A stretch of DNA of 64,000 nt. Origin: Spinellus fusiger. Its lineage: Eukaryota > Mucoromycota > Mucoromycetes > Mucorales > Phycomycetaceae. The notes under the pieces were generated by a model. It was not told the origin of the DNA. It did no database searches and was given only the letters and a program-made list of their open reading frames with translations. The first letter of the stretch is position 1. Each line of letters begins with the position of its first letter. The DNA lies in NCBI GenBank assembly GCA_025094145.1, contig JALLLS010000047.1, positions 217,956 through 281,955 of the forward strand, given 5' to 3'. The position numbers and the translations under genes were made by a program. Shown here one piece after another: positions 21,335-31,740 of the stretch.

Positions 21335-22688
21335 TTAATAATCTGGAGAGTATCCAAAACGCTTAATTTCTTCACAGCTTTTCATGGGGTAACGTAAGGC
21401 CTCCTGATATTTTTCCTCATTTCGACCAATACCGAATACTCCACTTGCCGCGTTAAGCCGTGCAGCTCTAGTTTGGCGTTGAATTCTACAATCATGCTGC
21501 AAACCATGCACCCAGTCTACTTCTATCTGCTGCTCAATACGAGAGAGTCTATAATTATCTTTAACTTTGACCTTGAATGTAGAAGGGTTGACATAATACG
21601 GCACACTGTGTGCCATTGTTTTTCTGTTTTCAGAGTAAACCGAGTTTGGTTTAAATGAAAAGACGGGTGTATTGTCAGTAAATAGACCCGACAAAATTGA
21701 ATAACCAAACAAAATAAGCAGAGGCAGCATTTGCAAAAGCACTGTCCAGCTATAACCTTGCTGCTGCTGTCCTGCTCTTTGCTGTCGTTGCTGTCCAAAG
21801 TGGTGTCGAGCCTGGAATCCCTGTCCACCTGTATGATAGGCCTGTGTACGGAATCCTGGACCCACAAAAGTAGCACTGCTGAATCCTGGACCAGCAAATC
21901 CACTCATATTTCCGCCAAAGAACATATTAAATAAATCTTCAGGGGAGATGTCTTCACCAAATCCGCGAGCATTTCCAAAGCCAGATGAGAATCCGGAAGG
22001 ACTAGCACTTGCTCTTTGTTCAGGATCTCCACCTCCAGCATCATGGATGGCCTTCTTTTGAGGATCCGATAGCACAGTGAATGCCTTTGAGATGACTTAT
22101 GGCACAATCCCTTGTGAATTAATACGAGTTTCTCTCTCTCTCTATGTATGTATATGTATATACACACATACTAGTAAGAAAACTTACGCTTGAATGCCTC
22201 GTCTGCCCCTGGAGCATTGTTCTTGTCAGGGTGGAATTGGAGTGCAAGCTGTGATGGGACCATTGGCACGTCAATCAAAGCCAGTGTCATATTCAATGCC
22301 ATCATACCTTGCGGTAGGATTTCTTAACCTGTGTTTCATTGCATCCTTTATCCAAGTTCAATACTTTGTAATAGTCAGTTCCACAGGCAAGCACTGCCTT
22401 GACGGCCTGGACCTGTTCTGATGTATAGTTCTTTTCGGTTGTATTCCTTGTTGGGTGCTTCTTGTCTGAGGCCTCTGACTGGGTACTTGTGGATTGAGAC
22501 TCATTCCTGTTGGACGTGTTTTCTGCCATCTGTTTGTGGACTTTGTTGAGAAGCTGCTGTGCCTGTTCTGTTGAATACAGTGAAATGGACTTCTTTGTGA
22601 ACTTGAGGGCAGAGACATAGTTGCTACTGTCAAGGTGCTTCTTGGCAATAGAAAGACAGCGCAGGGCTTCTTCCTTATTTATCTCCAT
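21335..22688 (-). CDS. ER-membrane J-protein, DNAJB12/14 (HLJ1) type
   Basis: Exons 22688-22308, 22248-22188 and 22095-21335 give 400 aa. Residues 1-60 are a helical region (EINKEEALRCLSIAKKHL...). The J domain lies at about 105-175 with HPD at 133-135 (ALQFHPDKNN). A Gly/Phe-rich stretch (about 175-260) precedes one transmembrane segment at about 265-286 (TVLLQMLPLLILFGYSILSG). A DUF1977-like C-terminal domain follows, ending EEIKRFGYSPDY. This is the DNAJB12/B14 layout: a tail-side ER membrane anchor with a cytosolic J domain that recruits Hsp70 for ER-associated degradation. The last intron uses an ATAAG acceptor. Convergent with nothing; fibrillarin lies upstream on the same strand. Confidence 0.92.
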
Positions 22689-23118
22689 TAGCTAAGTAAC
22701 TCCTGCAATGGGGGGCAGAAATGTTAGTGTTGGAAGGATAAAACATCAGTTTATTATTGTAGTAGATACAATCCACGGTCCAATCAGCTTGTGGTTTCAT
22801 TGGCTGACTTCAACCTCTATTCAAAGTATATCTAATCTTTTTAGGCGAATCACAAGGCTGTATTCACCCAGACAATGCATTCTACAATTTATGATCAATA
22901 TGATTTGATTGGACAATGAATAAAATGTGCTATTCCAAAATATATTATTTGGGTGGTGTCTCTCCATTTATTCCCAAGATATTTACAATAGTCTAACCAA
23001 TAGAAGAGCGAGATAGAGGGCAAAAGAGAGAAAAAGGTGACAAAAGAAAGTAATAATGTAAAAAAAAGAAAAAGAAAAGCAAAGGATCTTTAGATGACAG
23101 TTTTTCTTTTCTTTTTTT
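22689..23118. other. Intergenic region between J-protein and fibrillarin
   Basis: About 430 bp acting as promoter side of the J-protein gene and 3' side of fibrillarin. Contains A/T runs (23055-23120); no further gene seen. Confidence 0.5.
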
Positions 23119-24380
23119 TTACTTGTTGCGGACGTATTTGCCAACCACGACAGCGTGGTCTCTTTCATAAGGCTCCAAGGTCAATTGTTCCTGAGGCTTA
23201 ACTCTCTCCTCTTGGAGCTTCTTGACTTCACGTGCGAATACCTAAACATTCAGAATGTATATATGAGTATCTTGTTGACGAGTCAGTATGGATTCTTACG
23301 GTAGCAGCATCCACAGTAGAATCAATACAAGAGGCCTTGATGGAGATAACAATGTGTCCTTCGTTCTTAAGGAAGTGGTGGGCGTTCAAGGCTAATGATA
23401 AACAAGTTGGTTAGGCTAACATAGAACCCTCCACAGTGCTCTGATGCCATTTCCTCTTGGACACTTACTGATAATACGGGCCTGATCAGGTTGAGCAACA
23501 TCGGCAAAGATAACATCTACCATAGGCACCAACATGCGGTACTTGTGGGGGTGACGAGCATCTTCAATGATAGGAACAACGTTGGTACGCTTCTTGGCCA
23601 TGTTGATAAGATCACGGCCGGAACGGTGAGAGAACTCAACAGCATAGACAGCACCTTCAGGACCCACAACATCAGCAACGTGGGAGACGGAGGTACCAGA
23701 GGCAGCACCAAGGTACAACACCTTCTTTCCGGGAGCAACATGGAGATGGTCAATACCACCAAGAACAGCAGCAGCCAACTTGGATCTGAAGGGATTCCAT
23801 ACACGGTATTCAATCTTGGTACCCTCGGCACTTTCAACAGAGATACGCTTCTCTCCGTACACAGATTCACCGGGAACAAGGTTCTTGGTCACCAAGAGAT
23901 CTTCCTTTCCACGAGCAACAAAGATACCCTCATGTCTGTGGGGTTCGATGATCACCTTGGCACCACCGCGGGCACCACCAGCAGCACCACCGCGGTCACC
24001 ACGACCACCACGACCGCCTAATGGAGAAGAAAGGATGTATCATTATTACTGTTGCTGGAGGGGGAGGGGGATGCAATAAACATAAGTATCTTATCTACAC
24101 TACACTTACCACGAGGAGCTCCACGGCCACCACCACGAGCAGCACCGAATCCTCCACGACCTCCACCACGGCCACCACCACGGCCACCACGGTCTCCACC
24201 AAATCCACCACGGCCACCACCACGGCCACCACGGTCTCCACCAAATCCACCACGGCCACCACCACGGCCGCCACGGTCTCCGCCGAATCCACCACGACCT
24301 CCTCCTCTGCCTCCACGGTCTCCACCGCCGAATCCACCACGGCCACCACGGCCACCTCCACGTCCTCCTTCAAATCCCAT
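23119..24380 (-). CDS. NOP1: Fibrillarin, box C/D snoRNP 2'-O-methyltransferase
   Basis: Exons 24380-24110, 24017-23469, 23391-23300 and 23241-23119 encode 344 aa. Residues 1 to about 108 are a Gly/Arg-rich GAR domain of repeated [14 protein letters not shown] units split by intron 1. The conserved fibrillarin body follows: [38 protein letters not shown], the SAM site [40 protein letters not shown], and the C-terminal [16 protein letters not shown]. It methylates rRNA riboses guided by box C/D snoRNAs in the nucleolus. I chose the MGFEGGRGG start; an in-frame upstream ATG (24596) would add an implausible leader containing GAGT repeats. Splicing at exon 2/3 gives Thr where other fibrillarins have Ala (RIITLNAHHFL). 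Confidence 0.96.
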
Positions 24381-24389
24381 GTTTATATG

Positions 24390-24431
24390 TGTGAGTGAGT
24401 GGGTGAGTGAGTGAGTGAGTGAGTGAGTGTT
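24390..24431. repeat. (GTGA)n microsatellite in the fibrillarin leader
   Basis: Tandem GTGA/GTGG tetranucleotides lie just upstream of the fibrillarin start codon, in the presumed 5' UTR. Copy number is likely variable between strains. Confidence 0.8.
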
Positions 24432-25375
24432 GTTTAATAAAGAAACAAAGAAAATATAAAGTAGTCGGCAAGTAGACGAATAGACTGAGATCTCGATGGG
24501 TTGTTGAGAGCTGGACTTGTTAGGCTGCCAAGAGTGCAAAGAAAAAAAAAGAGTGTGTAAAGTCGAAGAAAAAAAAAATCGAATTTTACGAGTCACATTG
24601 GAGGCTTGTTTTTTTCATAAAGTCACTTGTGATGCCTTCTGTGGATGGAGTGGCATTGGTTGTCGCACTATGTAAGACAGGCCAATGAAGTGGTTCTATC
24701 ATGAATGTGTTATTTATTCAAGCTACGTTCTCAACAGAATGGATTGATTACAAAAAGAGAGTCATAAGATGGAGATAGAACGATGAAGAGATAGAACGAT
24801 GAAGAATCATAAATACAAGTACAATTGTTAATAAAAATAAAAATAAAAAATAACAGTGAAATAAAATAAGTGAAACTACAAACAAGGAACAGTATAAATA
24901 ACAGTGTGAATTCGAGCACAAGTGAAAAGGCGTGAAAATATGAGTGAATGTTGAATTCAGACAATTCAACTGTGTAAATCTTGATGGAAATTCAAATAGA
25001 AAGAAAAAGAGCGGAAATTCAACCATGATTTTCAAGTGAGAATCTAAATCTAAATCTAATCGGTAATATAATATCCATAGTGATACAAATGTAGAAATCA
25101 ACAGAGCAAGGCAGTAATACAAATGTAAAAAGGTAAAATAGAACACCAGCTATGGCTACTGTTTACTCAAAAAGGCAACGCCGTTGCCGAATTGCAATGT
25201 GTCGTTTTACCGTTCCAGTGGTGTACTGGTAATTATTATTTTTCTTAAGGTTTGTTACAAATATGTAGCTTATCAAAATATAGTGAGGTTATATTAAGGC
25301 TTAATAATAATAATAATAAAATAAAAATAATAAAGGAGAAAGGAGAAATACAGGGAGGAAAGTAGAAAGAATAGA
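24432..25375. other. Intergenic region, fibrillarin promoter and trehalase 3' side
   Basis: About 0.95 kb, A-rich on the plus strand. Contains short duplications (GATGAAGAGATAGAAC around 24780-24805) and (ATA)n near 25300. No further gene seen. Confidence 0.5.
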
Positions 25376-27659
25376 TTAGAAGGGCAAGGTGTAGTTCACC
25401 ACCTTGTTGCAGTCAGGAGCCACCAGGTTGGGGAACTTCTCCAACAACCACATAGTAACACCGTTGGTCCAGCCAAAGCCAATCTGCACAGTGTATTCAC
25501 CACCAAAACCAGCATTGCCAATGTTATTAGCATCAAACTTCTCAAACATGTGACCATCATCGGTGGCTCCAGGGTATTTGTTAGGGAGATCAGGTAAGGT
25601 GCCACCTGTCTTGTACCAGGTGCAGAAGGCAGAGGCAACGTTACGCTCAGCCAAGGAGAACATGAGAGGAACAATGTGCTTGTTAACAGCCTTGTACTTC
25701 TTCAACAGACCATCCACATTGTCCATGGCCTGTGTGGTGATGTATTGGAGAGGTGGCCATCCGTTGGGCATATCCCATTGCATTGTGGTGGTGTAGGTGG
25801 AGGTAGGAAGAACACCGGGGAATTGAGCCAACAATGCTTGGACCTTATCAAACACATGGGTGAGGGTCTTGGCGTTCTGCAGACGCTTAGGAATGGCATT
25901 GAGCCTAGAAAGATAAGTTAATAAACCTCTTCTACTTTGCAAGACAGAATACACCTACCAGAAGGGATACATGCTAGCGGGAGTAAATTCAATGTTTTGG
26001 GCATTGCTGGTCAGATTGAAATCATAAAAGGCAGCATCGGCCTGATTCCACATCAACTTGTCCATGGCATCAAGACGCTTGGTGGCCTGTGACTTGTAGT
26101 AGCGAGCCTTCTTATCAGAGCGACCGTTTTGGCCACCGTACTTTGTGTGCCAGTTGGCTAAGTTGGTTTCCATGCTCCACAAGAGAGAGTTGAGATCAAT
26201 AGGAATGACATTCTGTGTGTTGAGAGAGCGCAAGATAGCATGACCAGCAGTATCGCCTGCAACAGGGACTTTGTTTTTGGCCCAGCGGGAGGAGTAATCC
26301 CAGCCGGACTCAGCACCGGCAGCAAGATTGGAGAACAACTCAACGACCTGCTTAGGTGTGTAGTTGGTGCCATTGTAAGCCGTGGAGAAATCCTCAACAT
26401 AGGATTCGGGTCTAGGAAAGTGGTTCTCGACATAGTATCTGTTCAGCTTGTGCTCCTGTCTGTGTTTGTGGTCTTTGATTGTCACTGTTGTGTTGGAAAT
26501 CCAGAAGTTGTACTCCTTGTCAAGAGTGGGAAGGGCGCTCTTGACAAATGCGTGGTCGCCTGTGGCTTCAAGGTAAGCCTGGACCATCTCCACCAAAAAC
26601 GGAGGCTGAGAACGGTTGAAGTAATAAATACGAGCGCCATTGGCTAGAAAAAGAAAAAAGAGAAAAAAAAGGAAAAACGGGTAAGTGGATGAAAACAAAA
26701 AGGAAAACAGTGTGTGTGTGTATGTTTTTTTTTCTTTTTTTCTTTTTTTGCAGACTTACGAACAAAACCGTAAAGATTAACAAAGTCCAAGAAGTTCTCA
26801 ATCATGCCCTTGGCCAGATCATTGAGGTTACTGAGCAATAGTCCTTTAATGACAAAGTAGCTGTCCCTGTGGGGTGAATTGAACATGTTAGTATTGGAGC
26901 AGTGGACGGACAGAGAACAGCCAGCATTGCACAGCATAATACGGCATCGCACAGCATGGCATGGCATGGCATTAAATTGAATGGCATGGCATGGAATAAA
27001 ATGAAATTGAATTCTTACCAGTAGTAGAATTCACGGAATCTCCCACCTGGAACAACAAATGGGCGTTTGGTGAGCAATTTGCTGGAGGTACAGCCCTCGC
27101 ATGGGGAGGTGGCATTGAACTCAATGGTCAAGCCACTCCATGCAGTGTGGAGGTAGTCAACCCATTCACGGTATTTGGTGTCCTTGACAGTCTTGACCCA
27201 AGGCAGGTGTTCGTTGAGGGTGATGTTGACCTTGAGCAAATCACTTCCAGCAGGCAGAAAGTTCTGGTTAACAAACACTCCCAAATCCTTGGCAGTAGCA
27301 TTGACACCTCCTATCTTTTGAAAGGCAGCCACAACATCTTTGACAGACTTGGAGGTGGGCTAGAGGAGAGTAAGCATAAGAATTCAATATACAGAAATTT
27401 AATCATTGGAAATAACAAACAAAATAGGAATGTGTCTTTGGGAGGTTGTTTGGGTGAAAACACTTACCATATCAACAAATGTCTTTGAGTCTGGGAAGAG
27501 ACGGGCAAGCTCGACTGTCTTTAGGATGTCTCCCTCACAGTAGATGGGAGAGTCACAACGAGGGTAGGTGAATGGCTTTCCTCCCTGGTGCACCTCTGTT
27601 GCTGCATAGGCCACAGCGAATTGAGCCAGAACAAGGCCGGAAATGAGAGAGAGTTTCAT
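25376..27659 (-). CDS. Secreted trehalase, GH37
   Basis: Exons 27659-27468, 27359-27019, 26866-26760, 26643-25959 and 25904-25376 give 617 aa. Residues 1-20 are a signal peptide (MKLSLISGLVLAQFAVAYAA). Both trehalase signatures are present: PGGRFREFYYWDSY (about 168-181, split by an intron at the Trp) and QWDMPNGWPP (484-493). The catalytic acid region AESGWDYSSRW and the base-containing GFGGEYTVQIGFGWTNGV are intact. N-glycosylation sequons are frequent (NIT, NAT, NTT, NGT, NYT). It hydrolyses trehalose to two glucose units, here in the cell wall or outside the cell (acid-trehalase role) rather than as the cytosolic calcium/PKA-regulated neutral form, since no N-terminal regulatory domain is seen. 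Confidence 0.95.
26867..27018 (-). repeat. Low-complexity trehalase intron with GCATG repeats
   Basis: The second trehalase intron contains runs of GGCATG/GCACAGCAT pentamer-hexamer repeats, roughly 26920-26995, and is longer than most introns here (152 nt). Confidence 0.7.
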
Positions 27660-29690
27660 GGATAAGTGAACGGAGATGAGTGGAAGAAATACACTAAAAT
27701 TCACAAGATGCGGGGCAAAAGGACTCCAAGCAACAGGCATTTATAGGCAAGTTAAAAAAAAAAGCATCCTATTTCAACAATGAGACAAAGTGAGACATTT
27801 TGTCTTACTTTCTCTATTTCCGGGAATAAATCCAAGGAATTCCTGTGCTGATTAGGCGGGAGACATTTGAATGAAGAAACCTTCTGGGGTCGAATTTATT
27901 TCTTAATTTTTATTGTGGGGCGTCTTTTTTGGACGATCCAACTTCTCCAGTATCGGCGCCACACTAGAAACAGAAGAGGATGGCACGGAAAGAGACACAC
28001 AAGGTCCGATCAATGTTGACTTGTTTTGATGGCCATCCTATAGCTGTGGTACGGAGTTCCTTACAAATAAGAGACAATTCAACCACCGTAGATGTCTCTC
28101 ATTGCACACCAAAAGAAAGACATGTCTTGTAGAAGCCAGTGTATCAATGCACTCTCTTGTTGGGGATGGAAGAATATAAAGGCCCTCCCTAGTGTAGAGA
28201 CCATCAGTAGTATAACCTAAGAAATACAGGGCTTTGCTTTATTACAGGTGATGGTTGGGTGTTTATCAATAGCACGAATCCATACAAATGAACATGAGTA
28301 GCTCAGCTTCAGAGAAAACTGACGAAACACATGACAATAGAAATGGAAAGAGTCCAAGAACAAACCCCTGTGGTGCCATGGAGACAGTTAGAGTGTGTGT
28401 GTTCTACTGTATTTTACCGTTCGTCATGCTAATAAACTACATTGGCGGGATTCTTTAGAACAGTGTTGGTGGGATGATAATGCACTTGTCTTTTCCATTG
28501 CCCATGAGTGGTAGGACGGAGGGTTGCTATCTCTTCCTGTCCAATCATCCAACAGGCCCCACAGAAGAGTACAGGGATAGGTGGTATGTGTAAAGAGATT
28601 AGGTTTGTTCCTAATAGTCTAAAGAGTGTGTGTGTATGTGTTGGCTTTCTTTATCTTTGTTATCTTTGTTATCTTCACCATTGATCTTGTATTCTGACTG
28701 AATAAATAAAGTTACAGTAGACGTAGTTATGATGCTATGGACTGTTAGTAGCACCTCTCACTGTTTCTTGTTCTACATTGTTACTTTAGAGAATCGTCAT
28801 TGCGTGGGTGGAGTTAGCATTATAAGAGAGAAAACAAATCTTTCCTAAACCATCCTCCATCTCACTACACTGTAACTATGGTATCACTGCCATAGTTACA
28901 GTATGGCTGTGGTGTATTGACGTGTCTTGGCGTGTTTCTACATGTCTCATCAATAAGACACGCTCTTTCTTACAGCCTTCACGTCTCTTCTACAGAGGCA
29001 CAACGACATTTGTTTTCTTTTACAGTCATTGAAGATGACAAAGGGACATGGTGGAGCTGTCTTTTTATTTATTTTTAGAACATCTGCCATCCAATAGAGC
29101 CAACTGCCTTAATTTCCTATAGTGAATAGCCTATTTGTTCATTAATAAAGGGAGAAAAAAAAAGAATCAATATTAATATTAATAATAATAATAATAATAA
29201 TAAACAGAGACCTTTCTTGGTAGGATGAGATTTGATTTGGATTTGGATTTGGATTTGATTATTGGTGCTTCTCAACCCCATGGATAGGAATATGAAATGG
29301 ATGGCGGGGTAACAAGTAAGTTTGTGGAGATTTTTGTACTACATATCAGTATCACCTTGGTTACTGGCTGTGGAGCTTATTGTTCCTTCCAAGACTGTTT
29401 CATTATTGGAGAAATAACACTCATCTGTAGCACTTGTAAATTGTCAGGATACCAATGTAGTACACAGCTACAAATGTTCTCTTGAAGTCTATACTCAATA
29501 GTATGTGTTTTATTATTATTACTACTATCATCATCATCAAGATAAGGTTCTCTGCTAGAGATCCATAGACTGTAGAAAGAGAAAGAGTTGAGATCCCATG
29601 CAATAGAAGAAGAAACCCATTCCTATTGATAAAAAACGGTGCTATTAGTAGACAGTGCTATGGATAGTGTTTGGCAGGGGGTGATTGTTC
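27660..29690. other. Long intergenic region upstream of trehalase
   Basis: About 2 kb between the trehalase start and the NDUFAF5 stop, probably holding the trehalase promoter. A perfect 13-bp inverted repeat with an 8-nt loop lies at 28869-28902 (ACTGTAACTATGG). (AAT)n runs and a GGATTT repeat occur at 29170-29260. A 62-codon Cys-rich frame at 29297-29485 has no supporting evidence. Confidence 0.5.
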
Positions 29691-31336
29691 TTATAACACT
29701 TCTTTCAAGGAAGCATTTGCTGACCCACGTTTCTTGGGTTGTGGTGTGTTGGGCGATGGTTTCCATCCGATCTAAGCTCAATACAATATATCAGCTCACT
29801 TTTGATAAATTTCCAATAAGGTTCCAGCAGAGTTCGAATAAATGAATGGCAATGGATAGCGTACCATATATATAATCTGGAAGGTAGCTGGGATTGTTCC
29901 ATCCGGATGGCCGTGCAATTCTAAAGACCTGTCAGCAAGAGAACTTTACAGGAGCACTGTTGGAGGTACCTTTGTAGATAGCAGCAGATGCCAAAAGAGT
30001 GTCCCTATGCAACATGGAACGACTGGTGTCATGGTTGAGTACAAATGATCTTGGCACAATAGTACCTTACCGTGATAATACCGCATTTGTTTCTCCCATG
30101 GATCTCAAATCCTGCACAAGTTCAAATGCTGAAGGATAGTTGACTTGGATCTCATCAACATCCACGGTTGTTAATGTGAACCCTGCTCTTGTGAGGAGGC
30201 GGGAGATGTCACTTGAATCTAAAAACAGCATGAGACAGGCACTGGGAATCTATTCTACGCATAAGAAACAGGCGGTCCTACCTGCCATGGGAGATACGCG
30301 AGGTGACACGCCACTCTCTCTTTCCACCTCTGCCAATTGCAGGGATGTCCTAGTGGGCTTAAGTAAGCAGCAGTCATCCTTCTCTGCCAAGCTATTTTCC
30401 TCTGCTAGTCTACCTTAGCTCAAACAAGGTGTCTCCTCCAAACATGGCTCCAAGAAACAGTCCATCAGGCTTGAGTGAGTTTCTAATCTGAATAAGCGAG
30501 CCTAAACAGGAGAAGAATGACCTTTGTGCTCATAACAAGGACAATTTACCAGGCAAATCATTCACCCAATTCAATGACAAATTGCTCACTACCGCCTCTA
30601 GAGAGTTCTCCTCAAAGGGCAATCGCTCTTCGTCCACCACATGACGCTCCACTGGTACTTTTTTATTTTATTTTACCAGTCATGCTTATGTTATTTCCCA
30701 TGGTAATACTAGGGTTACTATGACTTACTATTGTAGACTATGTCTGCGTCACGAAACAACGCCTTTTCTGCCGCCAGTGAATTTGTGCGGGAGAGTGTGA
30801 ATTTATGCGGAAGAGTGTGAATTGGTGTGAATTGGTGTGAATTGGTGTGAATTGGTGTGGATGGGACGAACAATAATACACAAGCACCTGGTAAGTGCTA
30901 CATTTCCCAGGGGACAAAAAGAAAAAAGTGCCTTCCCTCCTATTCTACTCTACCTGACATATCACACATCATCAGCGACTTAACAGGCACAGTATCAATA
31001 TGCTTGATGATATGGCCACAGCCTGATCCCAAATCCACCACTTGTTGGAATTCTCGTTTGATATCCTGTCATGTCAATACCAGGTCATGCTCATGAGATT
31101 ACCAAAAGACGGTCCATAAGCCGGGCTGCTATTTCGTCCTTGAGATAATCTACTTGTCGACTGGACTCTTTGTCCATTGCTGCTCTGTCTTTCTGTAGTC
31201 GCTTGGCATTGCGATCAAACACCTGGAATGCACCTGGTGTTGCAGTTGTGGACACTGAACTGTACCCACACACTGCAGAAGACCAGGCTACTCTGTGTAT
31301 GGCCTTGGATCGAATAGTATGAGCTATGGAAATCAT
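29691..31336 (-). CDS. NDUFAF5: NDUFAF5-like complex I assembly factor, 10 exons
   Basis: Exons 31336-31103, 31065-30954, 30767-30729, 30651-30550, 30501-30414, 30349-30282, 30218-30071, 30022-29970, 29920-29865 and 29771-29691 give 326 aa. The N-terminus is basic and hydroxylated (mitochondrial import), followed by the family start [15 protein letters not shown] and [18 protein letters not shown]. The SAM-type motif is [10 protein letters not shown] (about 87-96). Then come [74 protein letters not shown] and a C-terminal [27 protein letters not shown]5 hydroxylates an arginine of NDUFS7 during complex I assembly in the matrix. Intron 1 is only 37 nt. Confidence 0.93.
30785..30862. repeat. 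Tandem GTGTGAATTG repeats inside an NDUFAF5 intron
   Basis: Intron 2 of NDUFAF5 (30768-30953) contains about six tandem copies of a roughly 10-bp unit, GTGTGAATTG with variants. They lie close to the splice acceptor of a 39-nt microexon. The other introns of the gene are 37-92 nt. Confidence 0.8.
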
Positions 31337-31740
31337 TCACCAATAAACAGAGAATAGAAAAAGAAAAAAAAAGAACAGCTGCTTTAAAAGAGGGTTATTA
31401 TTATGATTATTATGATTGTCTTTTTTTTTTCTCAATAAGCGCGTAGTTTGCAAAAAGTACAAGTTGTGGGGAGAAGAGAGATAATAGGTGACTGTCATCT
31501 TGACAGAGGGAGACAGAGGGAGGGTGTGGGTGTGGGTGTGAGTAGCAGTAGCAGTGGTGGCAGTGGTGGCAGTGGCAGCGGGAGGAGAGTACAAATAAAG
31601 TGTCTTTTCTTGGTGGTGGATGGGTTGGGTGGTAGCAAAAAAAAGAAAGAAAAAAAAAGAAAGAAAAAAGAAAGAAAAAAGAAAGAAAAAAAAAGAAAAA
31701 AGAGAAAGGAATCCACCCCCCTATGGACCTTCACAGTAGA
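31337..31740. other. Intergenic region with purine-rich repeats
   Basis: About 400 bp separating the BRPF-like gene stop from the NDUFAF5 start. It contains (GTGGGT)/(GCAGTG) short repeats at 31530-31580 and an (A)nG tract at 31640-31708. Serves as 3' UTR and promoter space. Confidence 0.6.

Noticed and set aside
24021..24414. Long frames rich in Thr/Ser or Pro/Arg opposite the fibrillarin GAR domain
   Set aside because: They arise from the repetitive Gly/Arg codons of fibrillarin read on the other strand or in other frames.
29297..29485. 62-codon Cys-rich frame resembling a small secreted protein
   Set aside because: No convincing signal peptide, promoter or homologue; Cys-rich frames of this length occur by chance.
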